Shown here piece by piece: positions 1-6,313 of a DNA stretch of 6,863 bases. The DNA lies in assembly GCA_024276995.1 (NCBI GenBank), contig JAJRWB010000025.1:1-6863 (forward strand), written 5' to 3'. The notes beneath the pieces are model-generated. The model saw only the letters and a list, made by a program, of their open reading frames with translations. It had not been told where the DNA came from and did not search any database. Position 1 is the stretch's first letter, and each line of letters begins with the position of its first letter. Origin of the DNA: Candidatus Eiseniibacteriota bacterium. Its GTDB lineage: Bacteria; Orphanbacterota; Orphanbacteria; Orphanbacterales; Orphanbacteraceae. Both the position numbers and the translations under genes were made by a program.

Positions 1-506
1 GCCACCTCACCGGTGGAGACCCGGAGGATCCGGAGAGCCTCGCCGGGGCGCTCACCGTCCGATTCGTTCTCGACGCCCTGGCGGGCGAGGGGAACGGCGT
101 CGACAGGGAGGAAGTCTATCCAGTGTGGGAAGGTTCGGTGTGGGGCGGCGTCGCCGCGGTGGAAACGGCGAGACTTCTCTCGTTTCCCGGGTGCGGATCG
201 ATCGCCGCCGCGGGGATGCTCCGCCACCTCGGCGGGATGCTGGAGGACTGGAAGCTCCCGAAGTGCATCGTCGAACCGATCCACCACTTCCGCTATCCCT
301 TGAGAGCGGGCTCATATTTTCTCGCCACGTCGGCGGTGCACATCGGCGATCTCGCGTCGGTGATGAGCGGCCACGAGGACTTCCTCTCGTTCATCGATCC
401 GAAGATCATCGATTTGAGCGGTTTCAACGCCGATCACTACTCGATTCTCAGGCGCATCCTCACCGCCCGTTCGGGCGACATCGACACCCTCCGAAACCTT
501 CTTTGA
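1..506 (+). CDS. HDOD-like signalling/output domain protein, C-terminal part (5' end outside window)
   Basis: The frame is open from the left edge (first full codon at base 3) to a TGA at 504-506, giving 167 visible residues; the start lies upstream. The clearest signature is around residues 72-100: a short helix RHLGGMLEDWKLP, then IVEPIHHFRYP. This resembles the HDOD pattern H-x-x-G-x-x-L-x-x-W-x-LP followed by I-x-x-x-I-x-x-H-H. After it comes ATSAVHIGDLAS and a tail, FIDPKIIDLSGF, like the usual HDOD ending. HDOD domains are non-catalytic relatives of HD phosphohydrolases, found in cytosolic signalling proteins of Gram-negative bacteria. The segment between the upstream W-x-x-S-like helix (about residue 42) and the H-x-x-G helix is much shorter than usual, so the match is partial. 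The next gene starts 48 bases downstream in the same frame. The specific signal or partner cannot be told. Confidence 0.55.
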   Translation, partial: HLTGGDPEDPESLAGALTVRFVLDALAGEGNGVDREEVYPVWEGSVWGGVAAVETARLLSFPGCGSIAAAGMLRHLGGMLEDWKLPKCIVEPIHHFRYPLRAGSYFLATSAVHIGDLASVMSGHEDFLSFIDPKIIDLSGFNADHYSILRRILTARSGDIDTLRNLL

Positions 507-511
507 GCCGA

Positions 512-533
512 CGCCTCCCTTGCCGGGAGGGCG
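512..533 (+). terminator. Weak hairpin after the HDOD-like gene
   Basis: CCTCCC (514-519) pairs perfectly with GGGAGG (525-530) around a 5-base loop. Two more pairs (CG 512-513 with CG 532-533) form if G531 bulges out. It lies 5 bases after the stop codon, which suits a terminator. No T-run follows (next bases are GCGATTC), so intrinsic termination would be weak. Confidence 0.3.
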
Positions 534-548
534 GCGATTCAGCATATT
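520..548 (+). promoter_or_regulatory. Possible weak sigma70-type promoter for lpxR
   Basis: TTGCCG (520-525) and CATATT (543-548) are separated by 17 bases; each matches four of six consensus positions. CATATT sits in the only AT-rich patch before lpxR. A start site about 7 bases downstream would coincide with the ATG at 555, making the transcript nearly leaderless. That would fit the lack of any purine-rich ribosome binding site close to the ATG. The -35 box overlaps the weak hairpin at 512-533, so this is only a candidate. Confidence 0.25.
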
Positions 549-554
549 CAACGT

Positions 555-1583
555 ATGTTCGACGAGCGAAAAAAAGGGCCGGTCGCGCCGGCCCTCGTCT
601 TAGTCGCTTTCCTCGCGGCGGCATCGGCGCAGAGCGCCCGCGCGCAGGGGGGATCGGTCGCCCTCTCCTTCGCGAACGATACGTTCGTGAAGACCGACGG
701 CCAGTACACCAACGGGCTCGGGCTGACGTGGATTTCCTCCGATTTCACGAGCCGGCGGCGCGCGCCGATCTGGGGAAGGCCGTTCTTCTATCTTCTCACG
801 CGGGCAGGATCGCCCGGAATCGGACGGAACGTGTCGGTCACACTTTGGCAGGGGGTGTACACACCGGATAACATCCGGACCGCCGAGGCGATTCCCAACG
901 ACCATCCGTATGCCGGGTTGGCGTTCGCCTCGTTCGGATTCCACCAGAAGCAAGAGGGCGTTCTTTCCACGCTCCGCATCGATGCCGGCATCGTCGGCCC
1001 TCATTCGGGCGCGGAAAGACTCCAAACGGAACTGCACGAATGGATCGGCTCCCCGGCGCCGGAAGGGTGGGCCAACCAGATCCGCGACGAGGTGATTTTG
1101 AATATCGATTACCGTAGACTCTGGAGGTTGAGAACCGATCGGGCGCGGCGAGGATTCGGCGCCGACCTCCTCCCCGACATGACGCTCCGGTTCGGGAACA
1201 GGGAGACTTCGGCGGGCGCCGGCGTCGAGACGAGATTCGGCTGGCGGCTTCCCGACAACTACGGCAGCGACCTCCTTCCCGTCGAGAGCGACGGCGAACG
1301 ACCGCCCGCGAAAAGCGAGGGGAAGCCTGCTTTCTTCGGCGTCCATCTCTTCGCGGCACTTCGCGGGGAACTGGTCGGAAGGGATATCGTGCTCGACGGA
1401 AACACGTTCGGCAAGAGCCCCCGCGTGCACAAGAACATCGCCCGTGCGATGGGCACGCTGGGTGCGGGGGCGAAAGTCGGCCTCCTGCGGATCACCGCCT
1501 CGTTCGATTACAACACGAAGAGATTCGACACCCAAGCGACACCCCACATGTACGGCTCCCTCACCCTGGCGGTAGCGCCGTGA
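555..1583 (+). CDS. lpxR: Outer-membrane lipid A 3'-O-deacylase, LpxR family (DUF2219)
   Basis: This 342-residue protein has an N-terminal signal peptide: basic ERKK, a hydrophobic core (about residues 9-24) and a likely cleavage after ARA at residue 30. The mature protein of about 312 residues fits the 12-stranded LpxR barrel. Family signatures appear in order: FANDTF with N41-D42, then QYTNGLGLTW (50-59), S61/S62, QGVYTPDNI (99-107), NDHPYAGLAF (115-124), GIVGPHSG (145-152), H161, EGWANQI (170-176), and DGNTFGKS (281-288). N41, D42, a serine near 61-62 and H161 match the catalytic Asn-Asp-Ser-His set known from Salmonella LpxR, so activity is expected. LpxR removes the 3'-acyloxyacyl group of lipid A in a calcium-dependent reaction, which alters immune recognition. 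ATG 555 is the only usable start upstream of the catalytic N-D: the frame holds no ATG, GTG or TTG between the preceding stop and 555. There is no clear Shine-Dalgarno. The stop overlaps the next gene. Confidence 0.9.
   Translation: MFDERKKGPVAPALVLVAFLAAASAQSARAQGGSVALSFANDTFVKTDGQYTNGLGLTWISSDFTSRRRAPIWGRPFFYLLTRAGSPGIGRNVSVTLWQGVYTPDNIRTAEAIPNDHPYAGLAFASFGFHQKQEGVLSTLRIDAGIVGPHSGAERLQTELHEWIGSPAPEGWANQIRDEVILNIDYRRLWRLRTDRARRGFGADLLPDMTLRFGNRETSAGAGVETRFGWRLPDNYGSDLLPVESDGERPPAKSEGKPAFFGVHLFAALRGELVGRDIVLDGNTFGKSPRVHKNIARAMGTLGAGAKVGLLRITASFDYNTKRFDTQATPHMYGSLTLAVAP
569..601 (+). terminator. Terminator-shaped hairpin inside the start of lpxR
   Basis: A run of seven A (569-575) is followed by GGGCCGG (576-582), loop TCGCG (583-587) and CCGGCCC (588-594), then TCGTCTT. 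The 7-bp stem is perfect and all G/C. Read on the - strand, it is a textbook intrinsic terminator: hairpin followed directly by seven T. On the + strand the trailing tract is only partly T, so it would work less well. It lies within lpxR codons 6-16, so it could act as an attenuator or as an mRNA structure near the start codon. Confidence 0.5.
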
Positions 1584-2359
1584 AGGGCCGTGGACCGGCG
1601 TCGGCGGACCGGAGCGAGTCGTACCGCCGGATCGACTATGGGAAGATGATCGACTGGACGAGCCGTCTCGCGAGGGAACTTCCCTTCCTCGTCGAGCAGC
1701 TCGGCCCCCCGTCCGCCGCGCCGCTGTTCGACCTCGGCTGCGGCCCCGCCATCCACACGCGTGCCCTCGTGGAGAAGGGATATCGGGTCATCGGCCTCGA
1801 CCGCTCGGAGGCGATGCTCGAGCGCGCGGGGAAGGCGCCCGCCGGCTCGCTCTTCGTCATGGGCGATCTCACGGCGCTCCCTCTCTCCGCGGCCACAGGC
1901 GCCGCGGGGGCGATCTGTCTCGGCAACACGCTCGTTCATTTCCTCGACGACGAACCGTATGTATCGCTCTTTCGTGCGCTCCGAGAGCGGATTACGCCGG
2001 GGGGCGCGCTGATCATCCAGATCCTGAACTATGTCCGCCTTCGCGAAGGGAAGGTCAGGCATCTTCCGCTCAATTTCCGCGACGGCGGCGACGGGAACGA
2101 GGCGATCTTCCTCAGGCTCCTCGATTTTCTCGACGAAAGGCGGGTCCATTTCGAAGTGGTTTCCCTCATGAGGCGGCCGGCGGAGGAGACGGCGCGATTG
2201 ACGAACACTACCTCCTCGATTCTCAGGGCGCTCCGCTTCGACGAACTCGTCGCATTCCTCGGGCGGGGCGGCTTCGACAAGATCGAACTTTTCGGGTCAT
2301 ACGGAGGAGAGCCCTTCGACGAACATCGCTCCCACGACGTGATCGCCGTGGCACGCTGA
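1580..2359 (+). CDS. Class I SAM-dependent methyltransferase, substrate unknown
   Basis: The 259-residue cytosolic protein has a Rossmann-type methyltransferase fold. Motif I is LFDLGCGPA (49-57), which binds SAM. GLDRSEAML (72-80) holds D74, expected to contact the ribose. MGDLTALPL (94-102) supplies the acidic residue near the adenine. ICLGNTLVHF (112-121) is the strand-4 region, and TPGGALIIQILN (139-150) follows it. The C-terminal half (about 150-259) has a beta insertion and ends in GGFDKIELFGSYGGEPF, as in Methyltransf_11/25 small-molecule enzymes. The GTG start at 1580 overlaps the lpxR stop (GTGA), which indicates translational coupling; GGCGG at 1568-1572 is a weak ribosome binding site. 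An ATG at 1646 is possible but would break the coupling. The substrate cannot be named; the coupling to lpxR hints at, but does not show, an envelope-related role. Confidence 0.85.
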   Translation: MKGRGPASADRSESYRRIDYGKMIDWTSRLARELPFLVEQLGPPSAAPLFDLGCGPAIHTRALVEKGYRVIGLDRSEAMLERAGKAPAGSLFVMGDLTALPLSAATGAAGAICLGNTLVHFLDDEPYVSLFRALRERITPGGALIIQILNYVRLREGKVRHLPLNFRDGGDGNEAIFLRLLDFLDERRVHFEVVSLMRRPAEETARLTNTTSSILRALRFDELVAFLGRGGFDKIELFGSYGGEPFDEHRSHDVIAVAR

Positions 2360-2414
2360 TCGGGCGTTCCCTCGGCAATGATCCGCCGCGCCGGACGATC
2401 GCCGTGCCCGACGC

Positions 2415-2446
2415 TTGGTGCGCCGCGACATCGTTTCGGCTATAAT
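2415..2446 (+). promoter_or_regulatory. Promoter for the 5'-nucleotidase-family gene
   Basis: A perfect TATAAT lies at 2441-2446 in otherwise GC-rich sequence, between the methyltransferase stop and the next start codon. The best -35 candidate is TTGGTG (2415-2420), but its 20-base spacer is too long, and nothing better occurs at 16-18 bases. Transcription would start near 2453 and give a leader of about 35 bases that contains the strong ribosome binding site. Confidence 0.55.
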
Positions 2447-2471
2447 CTCCCCGACGATCCCCCTCACCCAC

Positions 2472-2478
2472 AGGAGGT
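2472..2478 (+). promoter_or_regulatory. Strong Shine-Dalgarno of the 5'-nucleotidase-family gene
   Basis: AGGAGGT at 2472-2478 lies 9 bases before ATG 2488. It fixes that start and suggests efficient translation. Confidence 0.85.
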
Positions 2479-2487
2479 CACCGAACG

Positions 2488-4059
2488 ATGACGTTTTCCG
2501 CCCGAACGACGGCTCTCGCCGCCGCGCTCTTGATTCTTCTCGCGACGACTCCGGCCGTGTTCGCGGGGGAAGGATCGATCACCCTCTTCCATACGAACGA
2601 TACCCATGCTTCCTTCGTCCCCTCGGTGGCCACCTGGAAAGATGATAAGCCGCTCATCGGCGGGTTCGAGGCGCTCCAGTGGCACCTTTCGGTCGAGAGG
2701 GAGCGCTCGGCGCCTTCGCTCTATCTCGACGCGGGCGACTTTATGACGGGCAACCCGATTTCGAACATCGAGTACGGCGGCACGAAGGGGGGCGCCCTCG
2801 TCGAGCTGTTCAACCGCGTCGGCCTCGACGCGATGGCCCTCGGAAATCATGAGTTCGATCAGTCGAGAAAGAACATTCTCGCGCAGATCCGAAGCGCATC
2901 GTTCCCGGTGCTCGCGGCGAACCTCCGAGGACCGGACGGAAAATACTTCACGGGAAAAGGTTATGTGATCCGCGAGGTGGGCGGTGTTCGCGTGGGGATC
3001 ATCGGACTGACACCGAACGGCCTCGAGGGACTGATCAGCGAAACCGCCTTCGAGGGGCTCGAGGTAACGCCTGCGGTGGAAGCGCTGAACGCCCTCGTGC
3101 CGGAGGTCGATGCCAAGAGCGATCTCATCGTGGCGCTCAGCCACCTCGGCATCGGCGGCGACCGTGTGATCGCAAGGGAAGTGAAGGGAATCGACGTCAT
3201 CATCGGCGGCCACAGCCACACCCGCCTCGACAGGGGAGAGTGGGTCGGCGACGTGCTGATCGCCCAGGCGGGATCGAAGCTCCGCTACCTCGGCGTGATC
3301 GATCTCACGGTGAACGGCGACCATGTGACAGAAGCGTCGTGCCGCCTCGTTCCCCTCTGGGCGGCCGACGTGAAGGAGCCTGTCGGCGTGACCGGTCTGA
3401 TCCGCCGGTTCGAAGAGAACATTGACAGGGAGTACGGCCAGGTGATCGCCCGCTCCGACGCGAATCTCGGTCGGAGCTACTACGCCGAGAGCGACCTGGG
3501 GAACTGGGTCACCGACGGCGTGCGGAGAATCACCGGCGCCGACGTGGCGTTCCTGAACAGCGGCGGCCTGAGGAAGAATCTGCGGAAGGGCGACGTGAAG
3601 AAACTCGACATCCAGGAGATTCTCCCGTTCAGCAATGCTCTTTGCACATTCACCTGCACCGGCGCCGAGCTGATCGAGATCATCGAGGAGAACCTCGCGG
3701 CCGCGGTCACCGAGGATCACGGCATCCTCCAGTCGTCCGGGCTGCTCGTGCGATGGGGGCGGGCGGGGAACGACGTCTACGTGGTGAACGCCTCGCTCGT
3801 CGGGCCCGAAGGAAGCGATACTGTGGAGGTCGATCCGGAAAAGAGGTACACCGTGGCCACCGTCGACTACGTCGCACGGAGCCAGCCGGAGAAATACCTC
3901 GGCTTCCGCCCCGACTCGGTCCGCGGACTGGGCGAAGTGCTCACCGAGGCGATCATGGCGGACGTGGAGAAGCGCGGGGTGATCACAAAGCCCGCCGGAC
4001 GGCGAATGATCCAGGAGAAATCGGTCGAACCGTCCACAGCCGGAGGCGATGCCGGGTAG
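2488..4059 (+). CDS. Secreted 5'-nucleotidase / 2',3'-cyclic phosphodiesterase family metallophosphoesterase (UshA/CD73-like)
   Basis: This 523-residue protein has a signal peptide (hydrophobic core about 8-20, likely cleavage after VFA at 26), so it is probably periplasmic. The N-terminal metallophosphoesterase domain shows all metal motifs: HTNDTH (35-40), LDAGDFMTG (80-88), GNHEFD (119-124), SHLG around H219, and GGHSHT (240-245). The C-terminal domain shows SDLGNWVTDGVR (335-346), NSGGLR (357-362), ILPFSNAL (378-385) and TGAELIEIIEENL (391-403). Relatives use two divalent metals to hydrolyse nucleoside phosphates or cyclic nucleotides for phosphate and nucleoside scavenging. The family GGDG(F/Y) motif that binds the ribose is missing: VATVDYVARSQPEKY occupies that place (456-470). 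The phenylalanine before the LQ-x-x-G segment is isoleucine (I413). Phosphatase chemistry looks intact, but the substrate may not be a normal nucleotide. It has its own promoter and strong RBS; the next gene follows within 54 bases. Confidence 0.9.
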   Translation: MTFSARTTALAAALLILLATTPAVFAGEGSITLFHTNDTHASFVPSVATWKDDKPLIGGFEALQWHLSVERERSAPSLYLDAGDFMTGNPISNIEYGGTKGGALVELFNRVGLDAMALGNHEFDQSRKNILAQIRSASFPVLAANLRGPDGKYFTGKGYVIREVGGVRVGIIGLTPNGLEGLISETAFEGLEVTPAVEALNALVPEVDAKSDLIVALSHLGIGGDRVIAREVKGIDVIIGGHSHTRLDRGEWVGDVLIAQAGSKLRYLGVIDLTVNGDHVTEASCRLVPLWAADVKEPVGVTGLIRRFEENIDREYGQVIARSDANLGRSYYAESDLGNWVTDGVRRITGADVAFLNSGGLRKNLRKGDVKKLDIQEILPFSNALCTFTCTGAELIEIIEENLAAAVTEDHGILQSSGLLVRWGRAGNDVYVVNASLVGPEGSDTVEVDPEKRYTVATVDYVARSQPEKYLGFRPDSVRGLGEVLTEAIMADVEKRGVITKPAGRRMIQEKSVEPSTAGGDAG

Positions 4060-4113
4060 GGCCCGGCCAGGCCGATGCCGGTGCCGCCCGTTCCGGGCAC
4101 GAAGAGATATGCC

Positions 4114-6087
4114 ATGATTTCCCCTTCCCGCGGCACGGCGCGCGCCCCTCTCACCGCGGCTCTCGCGGCGCTCGTCTTCGCCGGCGCCATCTCGTGCGGT
4201 TTCGTGTGGGACGACGTGATCCTGGTGGAAGAGAACCAGAGGATCCGCCACGTCGCCGCCATCCCCTCGTTCTTCGTCACCGACTATGTCGGGGGCGACT
4301 ATCCCACGGGAATCTACCGCCCGGCGGTGCTCACCGCGTTCACCCTGGAGTACTCCCTCTTCGGCACCGACCCCGCGCCGTGGCACGCGGTGAACCTCGC
4401 GATCCACGTGGCGAATGTTCTCCTCCTCTTCGCCGTGGGACGGCGCCTCTTCGCGGACGCGACGCCGGCGTGGATCGCCTCGTTCCTCTTCGCCCTCCAC
4501 CCGGCGGTGTCGGAAACGGTGATCGGTCTCGCCGGGCTCTCGGGACTCCTTTCCGCCTTCTTCGGACTGGCGGCGTGGTACCTCTTTCCCCGCGGTGCGA
4601 AAGGGCTCGCGGCGGCGACGATCCTTTACCTCTTCTCCATCTTGTCGAAGGAATCGGGCGCCGTGTGGCTCGTGCCGATGCTTCTCGAGCCGGTGCTCCG
4701 CGCCGGTTGCGAGCGGACGGGGCGGGGCATCTCCCCCGGGCGCGCCGGGGCGCTCTTTTCCGCCCTCGCCCTTTACATCGCCATGCGGATGAACGCCACC
4801 GGCGCGATCGGCGTGCCGGCGGGCGGGCAGATCCTCGGCGGCGCGGACCTCGCCACGCGGGCGGTGACGATGCTCCGCGGCTACGCCGAGTATATACGCC
4901 TCCTCTTCTTCCCCCTCCGCCTCGCCGGCGACTATTCGCCCGACGCGATCGTCGTCTCCGCCCGGCTCGACGGCGCGGCGATCGCAGGGCTGGCCTTCCT
5001 CGCCGCCACGTTCGCCGCCCTGGTCGTCGCGCTGAAGCGGAACCGGAGCGCCGCGGCGGGGATTCTCCTCTTACTCGCCGGTCTCGCGCCGGTATCGAAT
5101 GTGATCCTCCCGATCGGCGCGGTGATCGCCGAGCGCTTCCTTTATCTTCCTCTCGTCGGATTCGCCCTTTTCGCCGGCGGCGTGCTCCACGGCGCGCTCC
5201 GGAAGAAACCGGCCGCGGCGGTGGCGATCACCCTCCTCGCCGGTCTCCCCCTCGGGGTGCGAAGCGCCGCCCGGGGGGGCGACTGGCGCGATCACGAGAC
5301 ATTCATGGAGAGCCTGATCCGCGCCGTTCCGAAGTCGTACCGATCGTACGAGGCGATCGCCGAGAGGGAACTTCGTCTGGGACACTATGAAAAGGCACTC
5401 GCCGCCCAGGAGGAAGCGTACCGGATCTACCCGGAAGATCGCTCGCTGCGCACCCTTCGGGCGAGGATCCTGAAAGGAGCGGGGAGGCTCGATGAGGCGG
5501 CGGCGTACCTTTCCACCATGGTGGCCGAAATGCCGCGCGAACGGAGGAGCCGCCTCCTCCTGGCGGAGACGCTCTTCGAGGCGAAGCGGTTCAACGAAGC
5601 GCTCAAGCAGTATCGGGCGGCGCTCGAAACGTACGGCGACGACTACCGCGCCTGGATCGGCATCGGGAGGAGCGAGGACGAACTCGGCCGGCAAGAGGAG
5701 GCGGCCGACGCGTACCGCCGCGCCGTGGCGCTCCGGCCCGACCTCGCCGACGCGTGCATGCGCATCGGGCTGATCGCCATGGAAGAGGGGCGGTACGAAG
5801 AGGCGCGGCAATGGTTTCGCCGCGTGCGTGACGGTACCAACCGCCTCGGGGCGCTTCTCCTGCGCGGGAGAATCTCCGCCTCCCTCGGCGATATGGATGA
5901 TGCGGCAAACGCCTTCCGTGAGGCGGCCACCGTCGAGCCCCGCTCGCCGGCGCCCTGGATCGAGTGGGGAAAGATGCTCGAACAGATGGGAAAGAAGGAC
6001 GAAGCGGCGGAGAAATACCGCCGGGCGAAGCGGCTCGAGAGAGGAAAGGGGGACACAAGACCCGATCCAAGACCCGAGGGGAAGTGA
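4114..6087 (+). CDS. TMTC-like (DUF1736) polytopic membrane protein with C-terminal TPR repeats, putative GT-C glycosyltransferase
   Basis: Residues are numbered from the alternative ATG at 4075. ATG 4114 is preferred: GAAGAG lies 7 bases upstream, and the protein then begins with a short basic tail before the first membrane helix. The ATG at 4075 has no RBS. About ten hydrophobic segments fill residues 25-396. Family signatures are GFVWDD (42-47) in the first periplasmic loop, YRPAVLTAFT (81-90), HAVNLAIH (104-111), LFALHPAVSETV (138-149), LSKESG (190-195), and NVILPIGAVIAERFLYLP (342-359). In relatives the acidic pair after the first helix is thought to be catalytic, with dolichyl/polyprenyl-linked sugar donors. 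Residues 421-656 form about seven TPRs, with the usual W/Y-LG-A-Y/F-P spacing, probably for binding acceptor proteins. The family motif G-R-x-D-L-L reads GLSGLL (154-159), so activity is uncertain. It likely shares a transcript with the upstream phosphoesterase. Confidence 0.82.
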   Translation: MISPSRGTARAPLTAALAALVFAGAISCGFVWDDVILVEENQRIRHVAAIPSFFVTDYVGGDYPTGIYRPAVLTAFTLEYSLFGTDPAPWHAVNLAIHVANVLLLFAVGRRLFADATPAWIASFLFALHPAVSETVIGLAGLSGLLSAFFGLAAWYLFPRGAKGLAAATILYLFSILSKESGAVWLVPMLLEPVLRAGCERTGRGISPGRAGALFSALALYIAMRMNATGAIGVPAGGQILGGADLATRAVTMLRGYAEYIRLLFFPLRLAGDYSPDAIVVSARLDGAAIAGLAFLAATFAALVVALKRNRSAAAGILLLLAGLAPVSNVILPIGAVIAERFLYLPLVGFALFAGGVLHGALRKKPAAAVAITLLAGLPLGVRSAARGGDWRDHETFMESLIRAVPKSYRSYEAIAERELRLGHYEKALAAQEEAYRIYPEDRSLRTLRARILKGAGRLDEAAAYLSTMVAEMPRERRSRLLLAETLFEAKRFNEALKQYRAALETYGDDYRAWIGIGRSEDELGRQEEAADAYRRAVALRPDLADACMRIGLIAMEEGRYEEARQWFRRVRDGTNRLGALLLRGRISASLGDMDDAANAFREAATVEPRSPAPWIEWGKMLEQMGKKDEAAEKYRRAKRLERGKGDTRPDPRPEGK

Positions 6088-6218
6088 CATTCATGCCGCT
6101 TTGTCACAAACACCCGGCAAATCCTGTCCGCCTTTTCTGACTCGCTCACCCCCCGAAGGCTTGTACCCGAGCAGCAATGGACCCCACTGGAAACAGATGC
6201 CCCGTCCTCTCTATAAAT
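6088..6218 (+). other. Gene-free spacer at the edge of the mobile region
   Basis: No convincing coding region is seen on either strand between the TPR-protein stop and the IS-like termini. GTGACA (6084-6089) can pair with TGTCAC (6102-6107) over a 12-base loop, but no T-run follows, so a terminator is not supported. No integron attC core sites are visible. The composition falls from the level of the preceding genes towards the IS; this stretch may be recombination debris. Confidence 0.4.
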
Positions 6219-6242
6219 GAGGTCTCCTGTAAACCCGGGGCG
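6219..6242 (+). repeat. Possible right-terminal remnant of a second IS3-family element
   Basis: GGTCTCC (6221-6227) and AAACCCGGGGCG (6231-6242) resemble, in reverse complement, the CGCCCCGGGTTT...GGAGAC termini I recall from several proteobacterial IS3-family elements. The usual final GGTTCA is absent: TAAGC follows instead. The call rests on memory of IS ends, with no partner repeat in the window. Confidence 0.3.
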
Positions 6243-6268
6243 TAAGCTTCCCCTGAATTGAGACACCG
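6243..6268 (+). repeat. Candidate left inverted repeat of the IS3-family element
   Basis: It starts with TAAGCTTCCCC and continues TGAATTGAGACACC. The order of a C-run, TGAAT and AGACA resembles the IS2 left end. The right end is missing, so the inverted-repeat pairing cannot be verified, and the exact boundary is uncertain by several bases. Confidence 0.4.
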
Positions 6269-6301
6269 CAAAAGTAGAGCAATCTGGCATACTTGAGATG
6301 C

Positions 6302-6308
6302 GAGGAGG
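6302..6308 (+). promoter_or_regulatory. Shine-Dalgarno of IS3 orfA
   Basis: GAGGAGG at 6302-6308 lies 5 bases before ATG 6314. It makes this ATG the start rather than the in-frame TTG at 6293. A weak extended -10-like TGGCATACT (6285-6293) lies just upstream, but it would leave almost no leader. Confidence 0.75.
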
Positions 6309-6313
6309 CTCCA

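Noticed and set aside
600-1547. Antisense open frame across lpxR
   Set aside because: No motif, no ribosome binding site, and fully covered by the LpxR coding sequence with conserved catalytic residues.
2349-2366. TGGCAC as a sigma54 -24 element
   Set aside because: No GC/TTGC element at the required -12 spacing.
4046-4082. Direct repeat CGATGCCGG around the nucleotidase stop and the 4075 ATG
   Set aside because: Only nine bases, in GC-rich DNA with many similar words; likely chance.
4086-4098. GCCCG-TTC-CGGGC hairpin between the nucleotidase and the TMTC-like gene
   Set aside because: Five pairs, a 3-base loop and no T-run; too small to call a terminator.
2464-4500. Very long antisense open frame opposite the nucleotidase and the start of the TMTC-like gene
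   Set aside because: Arg/His/Asp-rich product without any family motif; it mirrors a well-supported gene in GC-rich DNA, where antisense frames stay open by codon bias.
3642-5390. Long + strand frame overlapping the nucleotidase end and the TMTC-like gene
   Set aside because: Highly Arg/Gly/Pro-rich, low-complexity translation; the overlapping frames carry clear family motifs, so this is a shadow.
6084-6107. GTGACA/TGTCAC inverted repeat at the end of the TMTC-like gene
   Set aside because: Six mixed pairs with a 12-base loop and no T tract; may be chance.
6088-6242. Search for intI 5' sequence, attI or attC sites left of the IS
   Set aside because: No integrase-like translation and no matching core-site pair was found, so a simple IS insertion into intI is not supported.
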